Shown: positions 8,105 through 16,412, counted from the stretch's first letter. The stretch is DNA of 64,000 bases from Labilibacter sediminis (GCF_005877885.1 NZ_VCHY01000009.1:62001-126000); one strand, 5' to 3'. The notes: generated by a model not told the origin, from the letters alone. Made by a program: numbers and translations.

Positions 8105-8983
8105 TTACAGCTTTCGATACCACTTCTTAAGTTCTTCACCAATGGTGTGTGGATAATCTTCCTGTACAAAGTGAGTTCCTTTCCCCAATGGAACAGACGT
8201 AATATTTGGGAAATTAGCTTTTATCCAATCTACTTCTTCAATGGGTATTAGCACGCCAGGATCGGCATAGAAAAAGAGCTTTGGAATATCCGTTTCCTGC
8301 AGCCATTTATTATAAGAGTCAACTGCATTAGCGGCGTATTTTGGTCCTCCCTTAATAGGTACATCTCTTGGAAATACATATATAGGCTTCCTGCTTTTTA
8401 ATGTTTTGAAGGGCTGCAGGTAGTTTTCCATTTCTTCTTTGTTTAGTTTACGCTCTACCCAATCGGGCAACATATTTTTTACAAACATATTCCCTACTCC
8501 AAGCATTAGCCAACTTGTAAAACGCGATCGCATCATCATTATTCCCATTTTAACGGCGAATGGCAGATTTTCCCATTTCTTTTGTTCATACATGGCTTCC
8601 ATAAAGGCGATTCCCTTAATATTGTCGCGATGCGTATTGGCATAATGAAATCCCAGCCCCGATCCCCAATCCTGCACAACAATGATGATATTTTTCAGAT
8701 TTAACTTCTCAATAAAAGCTTCCAGATAGGCATATACATCGGTAAATCCATAATCAATATCGGGTTTGTCCGATTTTCCAAAGCCAATTAAATCCACCGC
8801 TATGGCTCTGGCATGTTCGGTTACATGTGGTACAATATTTCTCCAAATGTATGATGATGCTGGATTTCCATGTATAAATAATATGGGATCACCTTGCCCC
8901 TCATCTATATAATGTATTTTACTTCCTTTTACTTCGATATATTTTGATTGGAATGGAAATTCCGCTGATATTTCTTTTTTCAT
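8105..8983 (-). CDS. haloalkane dehalogenase-like alpha/beta hydrolase (HLD-II type)
   Basis: This 292-residue protein follows the haloalkane dehalogenase pattern closely. The oxyanion/halide motif FIHGNPASSYIWRN is near residues 36-49. The nucleophile aspartate and halide-binding tryptophan sit in VVQDWGSGLGFHYA near 102-115. The catalytic glutamate is in IAFMEAMY near 129, and the histidine is in GTHFVQEDYP near 270. HGNP plus DWG and a glutamate after strand 6 are the signature of subfamily II. It would hydrolyse a carbon-halogen bond to an alcohol in the cytoplasm. Related hydrolases can act on other substrates, so activity is inferred. Confidence 0.82.
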   Translation of the reverse strand: MKKEISAEFPFQSKYIEVKGSKIHYIDEGQGDPILFIHGNPASSYIWRNIVPHVTEHARAIAVDLIGFGKSDKPDIDYGFTDVYAYLEAFIEKLNLKNIIIVVQDWGSGLGFHYANTHRDNIKGIAFMEAMYEQKKWENLPFAVKMGIMMMRSRFTSWLMLGVGNMFVKNMLPDWVERKLNKEEMENYLQPFKTLKSRKPIYVFPRDVPIKGGPKYAANAVDSYNKWLQETDIPKLFFYADPGVLIPIEEVDWIKANFPNITSVPLGKGTHFVQEDYPHTIGEELKKWYRKL

Positions 8984-9013
8984 ATTAGTCGCTTAAGTGT
9001 ATTTTGTTTTAAT

Positions 9014-9040
9014 GCTGACAGCTCTTGGAGGCCTGTCAGC
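9014..9040. other. intercistronic hairpin
   Basis: GCTGACAG and CTGTCAGC form a perfect 8-bp stem around an 11-nt loop between the SDR stop and the dehalogenase start. The minus-strand side lacks a T-run, so it may stabilise or separate mRNA segments more than terminate. Confidence 0.5.
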
Positions 9041-9070
9041 TTTCTTGGGGGCAGTTTCAAAAAGACCTTA

Positions 9071-9688
9071 TTATTTATTAATAATTTCTAAACATTCATG
9101 CATATTGTACATAACTCCTGATTCGTCCATTTCTGAAACAGCCTTATAAACTCTGGCTGTATCATAAGCTGAAACAGTATAAGGAATATCTAAATTATAT
9201 AGCTCAACAGACTCCTTTACCATGGTGGGACGAATTACATTAACTCGGATATTTTTCTCTTTTTCAAGTTCCACGGCTTTAACGAATCCTTCTACACCTG
9301 CACAAGCCATTGATATGGCAGATCCACCCGGAAAGGGAGTATGACTGGCAGCTCCGGTAGTTAGCGTTATAAAACCACCTTCTTTAACATGATTTAGGGC
9401 TACTCTAACCAAATTAACCTGTCCTTTTAACTTATTATTAAGAGCCAAATCCAAGTCCTCATCACTCATTTGATAAAGCGGTGCTGCATTAGCCATTCCC
9501 GTTGTTGAAATAACGCCATCTATATCTTTGAAATCTTCAAACATTTTTTCGATATCTGCTTTGTTCTCAATATCCATTTGGTAATCTCCGTCATTGTGCC
9601 CCACAGCAATTACTTCATGTTCTTTTCTTAATTCTTCTACTACTGCTTTACCAATAATTCCTGTTCCGCCTACTACTATAATTTTCAT
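9071..9688 (-). CDS. short-chain dehydrogenase/reductase
   Basis: A compact 205-residue SDR. It has the cofactor motif VVGGTGIIGKAVVEEL (residues 4-19), DIENKADIEKMF with the acidic cofactor-site region near 40, and ISTTGMANAAP near 60. The active-site region lacks the usual YxxxK: the expected position reads HTPFPGGSAISMACAGVEGF, with serine/cysteine instead of tyrosine. It may be an atypical reductase or a non-canonical member. It lies 40 bp after the second dehalogenase-like gene, in an operon with it. Confidence 0.75.
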   Translation of the reverse strand: MKIIVVGGTGIIGKAVVEELRKEHEVIAVGHNDGDYQMDIENKADIEKMFEDFKDIDGVISTTGMANAAPLYQMSDEDLDLALNNKLKGQVNLVRVALNHVKEGGFITLTTGAASHTPFPGGSAISMACAGVEGFVKAVELEKEKNIRVNVIRPTMVKESVELYNLDIPYTVSAYDTARVYKAVSEMDESGVMYNMHECLEIINK

Positions 9689-9728
9689 TTTTCTTATATT
9701 TTTAGGTTAATATTTGATTTATTGTCTT

Positions 9729-10703
9729 TTAATATTTTGTTTGTTCCAACCAGTCAAGAATTCTGTTTACTAACATATCAGTCTGATCTTCCTGTAAAAA
9801 ATGGGAAGCATTACTCACTGTAATATGAGGTTGACCTTTGGCTCCTTTGAAATTTTTCTGAAATTTTTTATCGTATCCCTGATCGGCTAAGAATGGATCT
9901 TTATCGCTAAATAATGTAAGCACTGGATGATTCCACTTTTTTAGACTTTCCCAATCTTCATTCACAGCAGTTAAATCAGTTGCTACAATCTCTGGCATTT
10001 TACGAGGAGTCGCATAATAATTCTCGTTAGGAAACGGAGCATCGTAAGCATCTTTTTCTTCTTGGCTTAAATCGTTGGTAGTTAATAATTGCATCACCTC
10101 ACCAATTTCTAGTTTTCCTGAAGTCTTGAAATAGCCTACCCAATTCTTGTAGTCCATATTCTCATCCAAATTCTGAAGTGTTGGAGTTCCGCTTTTAGCA
10201 ATAGTTCTGTTAATCATTTTAGGAACTAGCCATTTTTGTAAACCTTTAAATTCGGCAAGGGCAGTATTTGCTACAACCAACCTGTTCAACCATGCTGGAT
10301 TATTTGCTAATACTCGCAAACCAATCATTCCACCCCAATCTTGCATAAATGCAGCGGCTTTAGTTATTCCAAGCTTTTTTACAAATTCCGACATCCAATT
10401 TACGTGAGCCTGGAAACTTATATCTTCTGAATTTACGGGCTTATCCGATTTTCCAAAACCAATTAAATCGGGAGCAATAACACGAAATCCGGCTGCCACT
10501 AATTGAGGAATCATATGACGGTATAAATATGACCATGATGGTTGTCCGTGAAATAGGAATATCGTTTTCTTGTTTTCTCTTCCTTCGTCCAAATAATGTA
10601 AACGTACTCCACCTGCTAAATCCATATAATTTGGAGTAAAAGGATAGTCTTTCAAATTTGTAAATGCTGATTCCGGTGTTCTTACTTTTTCTATTGTTTT
10701 CAT
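9729..10703 (-). CDS. haloalkane dehalogenase-like alpha/beta hydrolase (HLD-I/DhlA-like)
   Basis: From ATG 10701-10703 the protein is 324 residues and begins MKTIEKVRTPESAFTNLKDY, matching the N-terminus expected for DhlA-type dehalogenases (RTP...F.NL..YPF.PNY). It has the oxyanion motif FHGQPSWSYLYRHMIP, the nucleophile motif MQDWGGMIGLRV and a C-terminal NASHFLQED histidine. An in-frame ATG at 10752-10754 would add 17 residues that are encoded entirely by repeat B2, so the shorter start is chosen. It heads an operon with the SDR. A HxlR-type operator sits about 200 bp upstream. Dehalogenation is inferred from family motifs. Confidence 0.8.
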   Translation of the reverse strand: MKTIEKVRTPESAFTNLKDYPFTPNYMDLAGGVRLHYLDEGRENKKTIFLFHGQPSWSYLYRHMIPQLVAAGFRVIAPDLIGFGKSDKPVNSEDISFQAHVNWMSEFVKKLGITKAAAFMQDWGGMIGLRVLANNPAWLNRLVVANTALAEFKGLQKWLVPKMINRTIAKSGTPTLQNLDENMDYKNWVGYFKTSGKLEIGEVMQLLTTNDLSQEEKDAYDAPFPNENYYATPRKMPEIVATDLTAVNEDWESLKKWNHPVLTLFSDKDPFLADQGYDKKFQKNFKGAKGQPHITVSNASHFLQEDQTDMLVNRILDWLEQTKY

Positions 10704-10800
10704 GCGTTTAAAATTTTCATTTGTTGCATGGAACTCCCAAGAAAATTCAATCATCCTCCTTTGTATAAATTAGATAATTGAATTTTTATGCTCGTTTCAT
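10697..10800 (-). repeat. repeat family B, copy B2 (104 bp)
   Basis: On the minus strand it begins ATGAAACGAGCATAAAAATT and ends AAATTTTAAACGCATGAAAA, the same length as B3. It holds the inverted pair AAAATTCAAT / ATTGAATTTT. The inner loop is diverged and carries GGAGG before an in-frame ATG. Its 3' end overlaps the start codon of the dehalogenase-like gene. Confidence 0.8.
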
Positions 10801-10852
10801 ATCTGTATTTTATTGAAATTATTTGCTGAAATACTTCGTAATTGTTTCTATG

Positions 10853-10860
10853 CAAATATA
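10853..10860 (-). promoter_or_regulatory. promoter -7 element of the dehalogenase/SDR operon
   Basis: The minus strand reads TATATTTGCA, a TAnnTTTG match about 150 bp upstream of the hydrolase start and exactly 45 bp from the operator-like box at 10905-10920. Confidence 0.5.
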
Positions 10861-10904
10861 CCATGCTTGATGTACATTTGTTACTCGATATATATAATAT
10901 ACTA

Positions 10905-10920
10905 GTATCCTCAAGGGTAC
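10905..10920. promoter_or_regulatory. HxlR-type operator, second copy
   Basis: GTATCCTCAAGGGTAC is an inverted repeat with one mismatch in the 6-bp arms. It is followed by the same CATTAATAAAATCA (10921-10934) that follows the perfect palindrome GTATCCTATAGGATAC near the regulator gene. Confidence 0.6.
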
Positions 10921-11131
10921 CATTAATAAAATCAGTACTTAGAAAGATAACTCAAACTTGCGTAGAACAGATGATACAGTATTTCAGGATAAGTATTTGA
11001 GTATTTATAGCTCAAACCAAACACTTTCTATCTGGAATTCTTGTTAAATGAATGGATATAATCCCTTTAAGCTTTACCATGCTATTTCCATTAAATAAAA
11101 CGTAAAACCGAATAGTTTTTTGCACTAACAT

Positions 11132-11173
11132 AAAAAAGCCAGCATAATACGATAATGCATATATGCTGGCTTT
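11132..11173 (-). terminator. Rho-independent terminator after the NmrA-like gene
   Basis: AAAGCCAGCATA and TATGCTGGCTTT form a 12-bp stem, followed by TTTT on the minus strand, 38 bp after the stop codon. Confidence 0.75.
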
Positions 11174-11211
11174 AATAATTGAAAAATTATTTATTAGTCT
11201 GAGCTCGGTTA

Positions 11212-12075
11212 TTAGTTAAACAATTGAATATGGTCCAAAATACATTTTTCCATATTAGTAGCTTTTGTATTAGTAAGTTTTTCAAAATCGTTTGTCGGCT
11301 CAATTGCTCCTTCCTCGGCCCATTTCTTAAACAATCTCATTACGGTACTCAACTGCCACTCTTGCATTCCGTAAGCCTTAAATCCAGCTTCCTGATCTTC
11401 ATACGAAATATCCATATAGTTGATATCACGCCCAAGAGCATCAGTAAAGTTCTTTGAAATATCCTTATAGCTGATTGATTTTGGCCCTGTAAGCACAAAA
11501 GTTTGATTATTAAAATCATTTCTCGTTAAAGCCTGAAAAGCTGCTTTGGCAATATCGCGAACGTCAATCATAGGGATTTTAGCATCACCTGAGTACTGAG
11601 CAAACATACTATTAGACTTAATATATTCAGCATGCATGGCAATATTTTGCATGAAATAATGGGGCTTTAAAATTACATACTCCATTCCGCTTTGTTTTAG
11701 GTGTTCATCCGCTGCTGCGTGCTGTTCGTACATATACAAACCTTCAGGATAATTTGATGGCTCTGCAGATAAACGAACAATTTTCTTAACTCCATTATTC
11801 TTAGCCATATCAATTGCACCTTTATGCAAATCCAACATATTCTCTGCCGGGCTCGAAAGCAAGAAAACTGTATTTATCCCCTCAAAAACGTGTTTCACTG
11901 TATCCCACTCTCCAAGAGAACCAATTACAGTAGGTATACCTGCTGCTTCAAGTTCTTCAGCTTTTTCTTTTTTTCTGGAAAGTACCACATAATCTTCATC
12001 ACTATTTTTAAGTTCTGCAACTACATTACTTCCAACCATTCCTGTTCCACCGATTACTAAAATTTTATTCTTCAT
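11212..12075 (-). CDS. NmrA-like NAD(P)-binding protein (atypical SDR)
   Basis: A 287-residue protein with the N-terminal dinucleotide motif ILVIGGTGMVGSNVVAEL (residues 4-21). It then shows GSLGEWDTVKHVFEGINTVF near 52-71, HYFMQNIAMHAEYI near 139, and DVRDIAKAAFQAL near 171. This is the NmrA/QOR2/azoreductase-like group that reduces quinones or acts as a redox sensor. It is divergent from the HxlR-type gene across 133 bp holding the shared operator, the classic arrangement for regulator and target in response to quinones or electrophiles. That role is inferred. Confidence 0.82.
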   Translation of the reverse strand: MKNKILVIGGTGMVGSNVVAELKNSDEDYVVLSRKKEKAEELEAAGIPTVIGSLGEWDTVKHVFEGINTVFLLSSPAENMLDLHKGAIDMAKNNGVKKIVRLSAEPSNYPEGLYMYEQHAAADEHLKQSGMEYVILKPHYFMQNIAMHAEYIKSNSMFAQYSGDAKIPMIDVRDIAKAAFQALTRNDFNNQTFVLTGPKSISYKDISKNFTDALGRDINYMDISYEDQEAGFKAYGMQEWQLSTVMRLFKKWAEEGAIEPTNDFEKLTNTKATNMEKCILDHIQLFN

Positions 12076-12122
12076 AATAAATATGTTTTAATTAATTATT
12101 CATTTCTAAAAAATTGACTTTG

Positions 12123-12130
12123 CAAATCTA
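12123..12130 (-). promoter_or_regulatory. promoter -7 element of the NmrA-like gene
   Basis: The minus strand reads TAGATTTGCA, a TAnnTTTG match 48 bp upstream of the start codon and 45 bp from the operator palindrome. Confidence 0.55.
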
Positions 12131-12142
12131 AGGGCAATAGTA

Positions 12143-12150
12143 TATATTTG
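12143..12150 (+). promoter_or_regulatory. promoter -7 element of the HxlR-type gene
   Basis: TATATTTG lies 58 bp before the regulator's ATG. The operator palindrome lies between them, which fits autorepression. Confidence 0.55.
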
Positions 12151-12174
12151 CAAGGTAGTTTCAATAATATACCA

Positions 12175-12190
12175 GTATCCTATAGGATAC
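12175..12190. promoter_or_regulatory. HxlR-type operator
   Basis: GTATCCTATAGGATAC is a perfect 16-bp palindrome in the divergent intergenic region. A closely related box, with shared non-palindromic flanks, lies upstream of the dehalogenase operon at 10905-10920. Confidence 0.65.
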
Positions 12191-12208
12191 CATTAATAAA
12201 ATCAAGGT

Positions 12209-12583
12209 ATGGAAAAGCAAGAGATAGTAGAGAAGCAAAAAACGATGAAAGATTGTAGTTCAAAAATACTGGCAGTTCGAGATGCGTTGGAAATATTTAG
12301 CGGCAAATGGAAGTTTCCTATAATAGGAGCACTTATCCATTTACAAGAATCAGGTTTTAAAGAATTACAACGAATGGTTGGAGATATTACACCCAAGATG
12401 CTCTCTAAAGAATTAAAGGAGTTGGAGATGAATCATCTTGTGAAGCGAACAGTATTAGACACAAGACCGGTAACTGTAATTTATAGCATAACTGAATATG
12501 GCAAGACCACACAAAACATTATGTATTCGCTATATGAATGGGGAACCAAGCATAGGGAGAAGATAAAAGAAGATATGAAGTAA
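12209..12583 (+). CDS. HxlR-family winged-helix transcriptional regulator
   Basis: A 124-residue protein with the HxlR signature: an N-terminal cysteine (KDCSSKILAVRDALEIFSGK), then GKWKFPIIGAL near residues 31-41. It continues with FKELQRMVGDITPKMLSKEL and its recognition helix at 50-69, the wing around LDTRPVTVIYSITEYG, and a C-terminal dimerisation helix. The cysteine at residue 16 is the position used for electrophile sensing in quinone-responsive relatives. It probably represses itself, the divergent NmrA-like gene and the dehalogenase operon through the two GTATCC...GGATAC boxes. Confidence 0.9.
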   Translation: MEKQEIVEKQKTMKDCSSKILAVRDALEIFSGKWKFPIIGALIHLQESGFKELQRMVGDITPKMLSKELKELEMNHLVKRTVLDTRPVTVIYSITEYGKTTQNIMYSLYEWGTKHREKIKEDMK

Positions 12584-12754
12584 AATGCGCATAAAGACAA
12601 TAGAAAACTCTATACCTATATTTAGGTGCCCATACAAATATGATAACAACAATGCCACATTGCATGAGATAACTTCTTGAATCGGCTCATTTGTTTTTCT
12701 TTCTTTGGTTGTGGGGACAACTTCTGCAAGATAGCAAGGAGCCAACTTAAAGGC
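12584..12754. other. intergenic stretch without a supported gene
   Basis: It contains a minus-strand open frame (to 12530) starting MAPCYLAEVVPTTKERKTNE, but it overlaps the end of the HxlR-type gene and has no family signature. It may be a remnant of another element. Confidence 0.35.
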
Positions 12755-12800
12755 AAACCCGCATAGCGACTCTGACCAAGTTCAGAGAAGGTGGGTTTTT
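12755..12800 (+). terminator. Rho-independent terminator after the HxlR-type gene
   Basis: AAACCC pairs with GGGTTT outside an inner CTCTGA / TCAGAG stem and ends in five T residues on the plus strand. Confidence 0.65.
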
Positions 12801-12850
12801 ATGATGTACTAAACAATCATAAGCATAGTCCCTGCCTAACTTTGCGGTTA

Positions 12851-13020
12851 AACCCACAATATGCATTAGAAAATCTATTACACATTGAAATTCCTTCAAA
12901 ACAAGTCACTTCGTTACTTCACCTCAACTCACCAGAACGATGCTATGCCTCGTTTCGGTAAAGTCTTGTTTTATTGCACTTTCAATCCTCATGACGAAGT
13001 TCTAATACAAAATGCGGGTT
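12851..13020 (+). repeat. repeat family A, copy A2 (170 bp)
   Basis: It runs from AACCCACAATATGCATTAG to CTAATACAAAATGCGGGTT with the centre GAACGATGCTATGCCTCG. The two ends are inverted repeats of each other, and the same 170-bp length is seen in A1, A3 and A4. It lies between convergent genes. Confidence 0.85.
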
Positions 13021-13097
13021 AAAATTTTAGACTGCCAGAATATCGATTGGGATAATTAATTAGACCAATAAACCGTTGGGTGCATAAAAACAGAAAA

Positions 13098-13116
13098 GGA
13101 AGACAAACTGCCTTCC
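13098..13116 (-). terminator. terminator after the cadherin-repeat gene
   Basis: GGAAG and CTTCC form a short stem with TTTTCTGTTTTT following on the minus strand, about 100 bp after the stop. Confidence 0.5.
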
Positions 13117-13217
13117 CTCCCATGTTATTTTGTGTTTTATGTACTAAGAACAATATTCAATACCCGGTTTTCTCCGGCCTTTCACTTCTTCATCCTTTAT
13201 ACATCAAACTAATTGAC

Positions 13218-16200
13218 TTATAGAATTAGTACTTTCTTCGTATAAAATTTATCATTAACTGAGATTTTTACCAGATAATACCCTTTTACCAATTCTGAAA
13301 CGTCTATTTTTTCTATTCCCTGTGCATCTTCTACACTTAACACCAACTGTCCAACGGTATTAAATATTTTAATATCAGCCGCACCAAGTTTAGAAACATC
13401 AACATTTAATTCTGTACTTGCCGGAACCGGGTAAATATCGATTTCATTAGATGATACCTCATTAAGATTTGTTGCCAGCATTACGGTAATATCAACTGCA
13501 TCGTAACCATCACATCCGTTTTCATCTATTACATAAACCTCAACCGTATGCACACCTGTACCATATGCAGCTCCGGAAAAGTCAAGCGTTTGCTCTGTGC
13601 TGTTATCACTCCACTCATAATCAACAAAACCTGCTCCGGCATCCAGCATATGAGATTGGTTTGTGGTAATCGTTTGATCCTCTCCTAAATCAACAACCGG
13701 CAAGGCATTAATTACAATACCAACCTCATCAGTTGTTATCGATCCAAATTCGCTGGTTATTTCACACGAATACAGTGCATTTACATCTACATCACTCTGC
13801 TCAATAGTTGCATCAGCATGACTAGGTAAACCAAGAGAAACCCCGTCTTTTAACCAATTGTATGTAAGCGTACCATGTCCGGCAGCTTCCAATGCGAAGC
13901 TAATCTCATTCCCTTCACACTCCTCAACAGATAAAGGTTGAGCAATAATAGAAGGAGCATCGTCATCCAGGTTATTAACGTCAATATATACATCTACATT
14001 AGTTTCATGCTCACCATCATCAATGGTTAAGGTAAGACTATAAGATTCTGTGGTCTCAAAATCCAGTAAAGAACCATTTTCTACAATAATTTTATCATCC
14101 AATAACCCAAAAGCATCAGCATCGCCACCACTTAACCAAAATGAATACATGGTCATCTCATCCGGATCACTTGGCGATATTGTAAACAGCTCTATGTTGT
14201 CACCACTGTTTTCATCAACGCTTATTGAAATAGGATCATGTGTTGGAGCATTATCATTAAGATCACTTAAGAATATAGCAATTTCTCCCTCCGAACTATA
14301 TGTTCCATCAGATATGGTACCTTTTAATGATATGGTTTGGATGACTTCATAATCCAACAGACTTCCGTCTACTACCACAATATCATCTCCTACTAAATCA
14401 AAGGCCGGATGCCCCAGAGTTGGCGTAAAAGTTAAGGGATTTAAGTTACCATCAGGATCGCTGTAATCTAAGGTATAGACCACTGTTCCGTTGATTGGAT
14501 TTTCAAATAACCCCACCATATCACTTGCAATCACCGGAGAATTATCGTTTAAGTTATTTAAGTTTACGGTAAGGGTTACCAATGTGTTATGCATACCATC
14601 AGAAAGATATCCCTGCACGCTAATTTCTGAAGCATCTTCATAATCAAACAGGGCAGCATCATCCACAACAACATCCAAACCATTACTGGTTATTGACATT
14701 GGTGCTGATGACAGAACAAAACTTAATTCATTTAAATCACCATCGGCATCTGTTGGTGTCCATGTATGTAGTACCGTTCCTTCCGCAATACCTTCGTCAA
14801 AGGTAACTTCGGCGTCTTCTCCTTGTGGAGCATTATCATTCACATTATTTATGTTGATCAATACCGTTTCACTACTGGTTAGTTCTGGATACAATTCATC
14901 AGTAACCTGAACCGTAATGGCATAAGATTCTGTTGTTTCAAAATCCAATACTGCTGATGCAAGCTTAATTTCCCCCACAGCTTCATCAATGGTAAATATC
15001 CCTGCATCGTTACCTGCAGTAATGCTAAACGTTGGTGTTTCTGACTGGTTTAGATCAGACCATAAAACCTGACCAATACTTTCACCTGCCGCAAGATTTT
15101 CGTTGGCACTTAATTCCTGATTGGAAGTAATAACCGGAGTATGACCATACTCTACAATAAATACTTCTTCAAGCGTTTGCATAGAAAGGTCAGTTGCCTT
15201 AATTCTTACAGATAACTGGGTTTTATTTTCGTAATCAGGCAATTGATCAAGAATCAGCTTACCATTTTCAATTCTGAAAAAACTATTGTCTGTGCTGCCT
15301 TCACCTGAAACCAACTCAAGGGTATGCATATCGCCCTCATTAAAATCCCATACACTTAAATCTCCTACCTCTGTATCAACCGGACTATTTTTACGTATGG
15401 TATTTGCGCTTAAGCGAATATCTGCCGGACCTTCTGTAAACTCAAGAAACTCCATATTATCTATCCATAATTCACGAGCATGAGAATAATATTGAGTTCT
15501 GAACCTGAATGATATATCACCATCAGTTGTTTGCGGCAATGGGATTGTGATAGACTGCCAGCCCGGAGTTATAGACGTAGTACCATATTCATAATCCATA
15601 ATGGCATGACTTATTTGCTCATTGGTGTATAACTCTATCCTAACAGCATCTAAATACTCTACTTTAACATCCATTCGAACAGCCACCGCCGTAGGATGCG
15701 ATATAGACAAGCTGTTACCATGTACACCATCAACAAACAAACAGTTGTTACCGGTACCATCATCTTTTACCTGCCAACTTCCAACTGTTGTCAATACTGC
15801 AGGAACCTGGCCACCTTCCATATCCAATAAACTCTCTACAACAGTAGTTTTAGGCTGATAAACATCTACCTGGGTTTCGCCAATGGTTAATTTTGTATCG
15901 GCACCGGCATCTCCCCAATAAAACAAAATAACCCCGTTGGTAATATTATGCCACTGATCATCTGCATATGTACCCGATACGGTAGATCCTACCTGAGCAC
16001 CTCCATCTCCTGCGTAATTATTACGTGCTGTTTTAAAAGAATAGGTTTTATCATCTCCAATACTTAACGTACTGTAATACCATTCATTACTTATTAAACT
16101 GCTGTACGAAGGAATATTAAAATGCACAGTAGTTCCGAAAATGGCAATTCTACACCTTTGGTACCCTCCTGTTTTATCGAACTTCCATTTTATTTTTATG

Positions 16201-16412
16201 GTTTTACCCGAAAAATCAAATACATCGTGCGATGTAATGTAATTACCATTTCTTCTACCGGGACATGCAAAAGTAACTCCATCTGCATCTTCTACAACCG
16301 GGGTATTGAAATGTTGACTCCACCCTTCTGTAGTTGGAGGAATTGAGTATTGGGATAACCCAATAAGCGGAAATAAGCCAATTATGGCTAAGGCTAGTAT
16401 AATTCTTTTCAT
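13218..16412 (-). CDS. T9SS-exported cadherin/Ig-repeat surface protein
   Basis: A 1064-residue secreted protein. It has a signal peptide (MKRIILALAIIGLFPLIGLS) and two N-terminal beta-sandwich-like regions (about 20-190 and 190-330). About five cadherin-like repeats follow (330-820), marked by the calcium-site motifs NVNDNAP, NLNDNSP, DLNDNAP and NLDDDAP and by repeated LLDFETTESY/LFDYED blocks. Next come an Ig-like domain (about 825-905, EECEGNE...YSCEIT), a PKD-like region (NGCDGYDAVDITV), and a C-terminal type A sorting domain (IYPVPASTELNVD...GYYLVKI) at about 985-1064. It should be anchored on or released from the cell surface as an adhesin or carbohydrate-binding factor. A LytTR protein is encoded 17 bp upstream. 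Confidence 0.88.
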   Translation of the reverse strand: MKRIILALAIIGLFPLIGLSQYSIPPTTEGWSQHFNTPVVEDADGVTFACPGRRNGNYITSHDVFDFSGKTIKIKWKFDKTGGYQRCRIAIFGTTVHFNIPSYSSLISNEWYYSTLSIGDDKTYSFKTARNNYAGDGGAQVGSTVSGTYADDQWHNITNGVILFYWGDAGADTKLTIGETQVDVYQPKTTVVESLLDMEGGQVPAVLTTVGSWQVKDDGTGNNCLFVDGVHGNSLSISHPTAVAVRMDVKVEYLDAVRIELYTNEQISHAIMDYEYGTTSITPGWQSITIPLPQTTDGDISFRFRTQYYSHARELWIDNMEFLEFTEGPADIRLSANTIRKNSPVDTEVGDLSVWDFNEGDMHTLELVSGEGSTDNSFFRIENGKLILDQLPDYENKTQLSVRIKATDLSMQTLEEVFIVEYGHTPVITSNQELSANENLAAGESIGQVLWSDLNQSETPTFSITAGNDAGIFTIDEAVGEIKLASAVLDFETTESYAITVQVTDELYPELTSSETVLININNVNDNAPQGEDAEVTFDEGIAEGTVLHTWTPTDADGDLNELSFVLSSAPMSITSNGLDVVVDDAALFDYEDASEISVQGYLSDGMHNTLVTLTVNLNNLNDNSPVIASDMVGLFENPINGTVVYTLDYSDPDGNLNPLTFTPTLGHPAFDLVGDDIVVVDGSLLDYEVIQTISLKGTISDGTYSSEGEIAIFLSDLNDNAPTHDPISISVDENSGDNIELFTISPSDPDEMTMYSFWLSGGDADAFGLLDDKIIVENGSLLDFETTESYSLTLTIDDGEHETNVDVYIDVNNLDDDAPSIIAQPLSVEECEGNEISFALEAAGHGTLTYNWLKDGVSLGLPSHADATIEQSDVDVNALYSCEITSEFGSITTDEVGIVINALPVVDLGEDQTITTNQSHMLDAGAGFVDYEWSDNSTEQTLDFSGAAYGTGVHTVEVYVIDENGCDGYDAVDITVMLATNLNEVSSNEIDIYPVPASTELNVDVSKLGAADIKIFNTVGQLVLSVEDAQGIEKIDVSELVKGYYLVKISVNDKFYTKKVLIL

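Larger units (their letters stand above)
10704..11131. other. intergenic region with duplicated HxlR-type control sequences
   Basis: After repeat B2 the region holds a minus-strand -7 element TATATTTG (10853-10860), a plus-strand TACATTTG (10873-10880) and an operator-like box (10905-10920). These have the same relative spacing as in the NmrA/HxlR intergenic region. From 10935 to 11131 no gene is visible. Confidence 0.55.

Noticed and set aside
10935-11131. Degraded second hxlR gene after the duplicated promoter
   Set aside because: No HxlR signature (GKWK, FKELQ) is visible in any frame; only the control region is supported.
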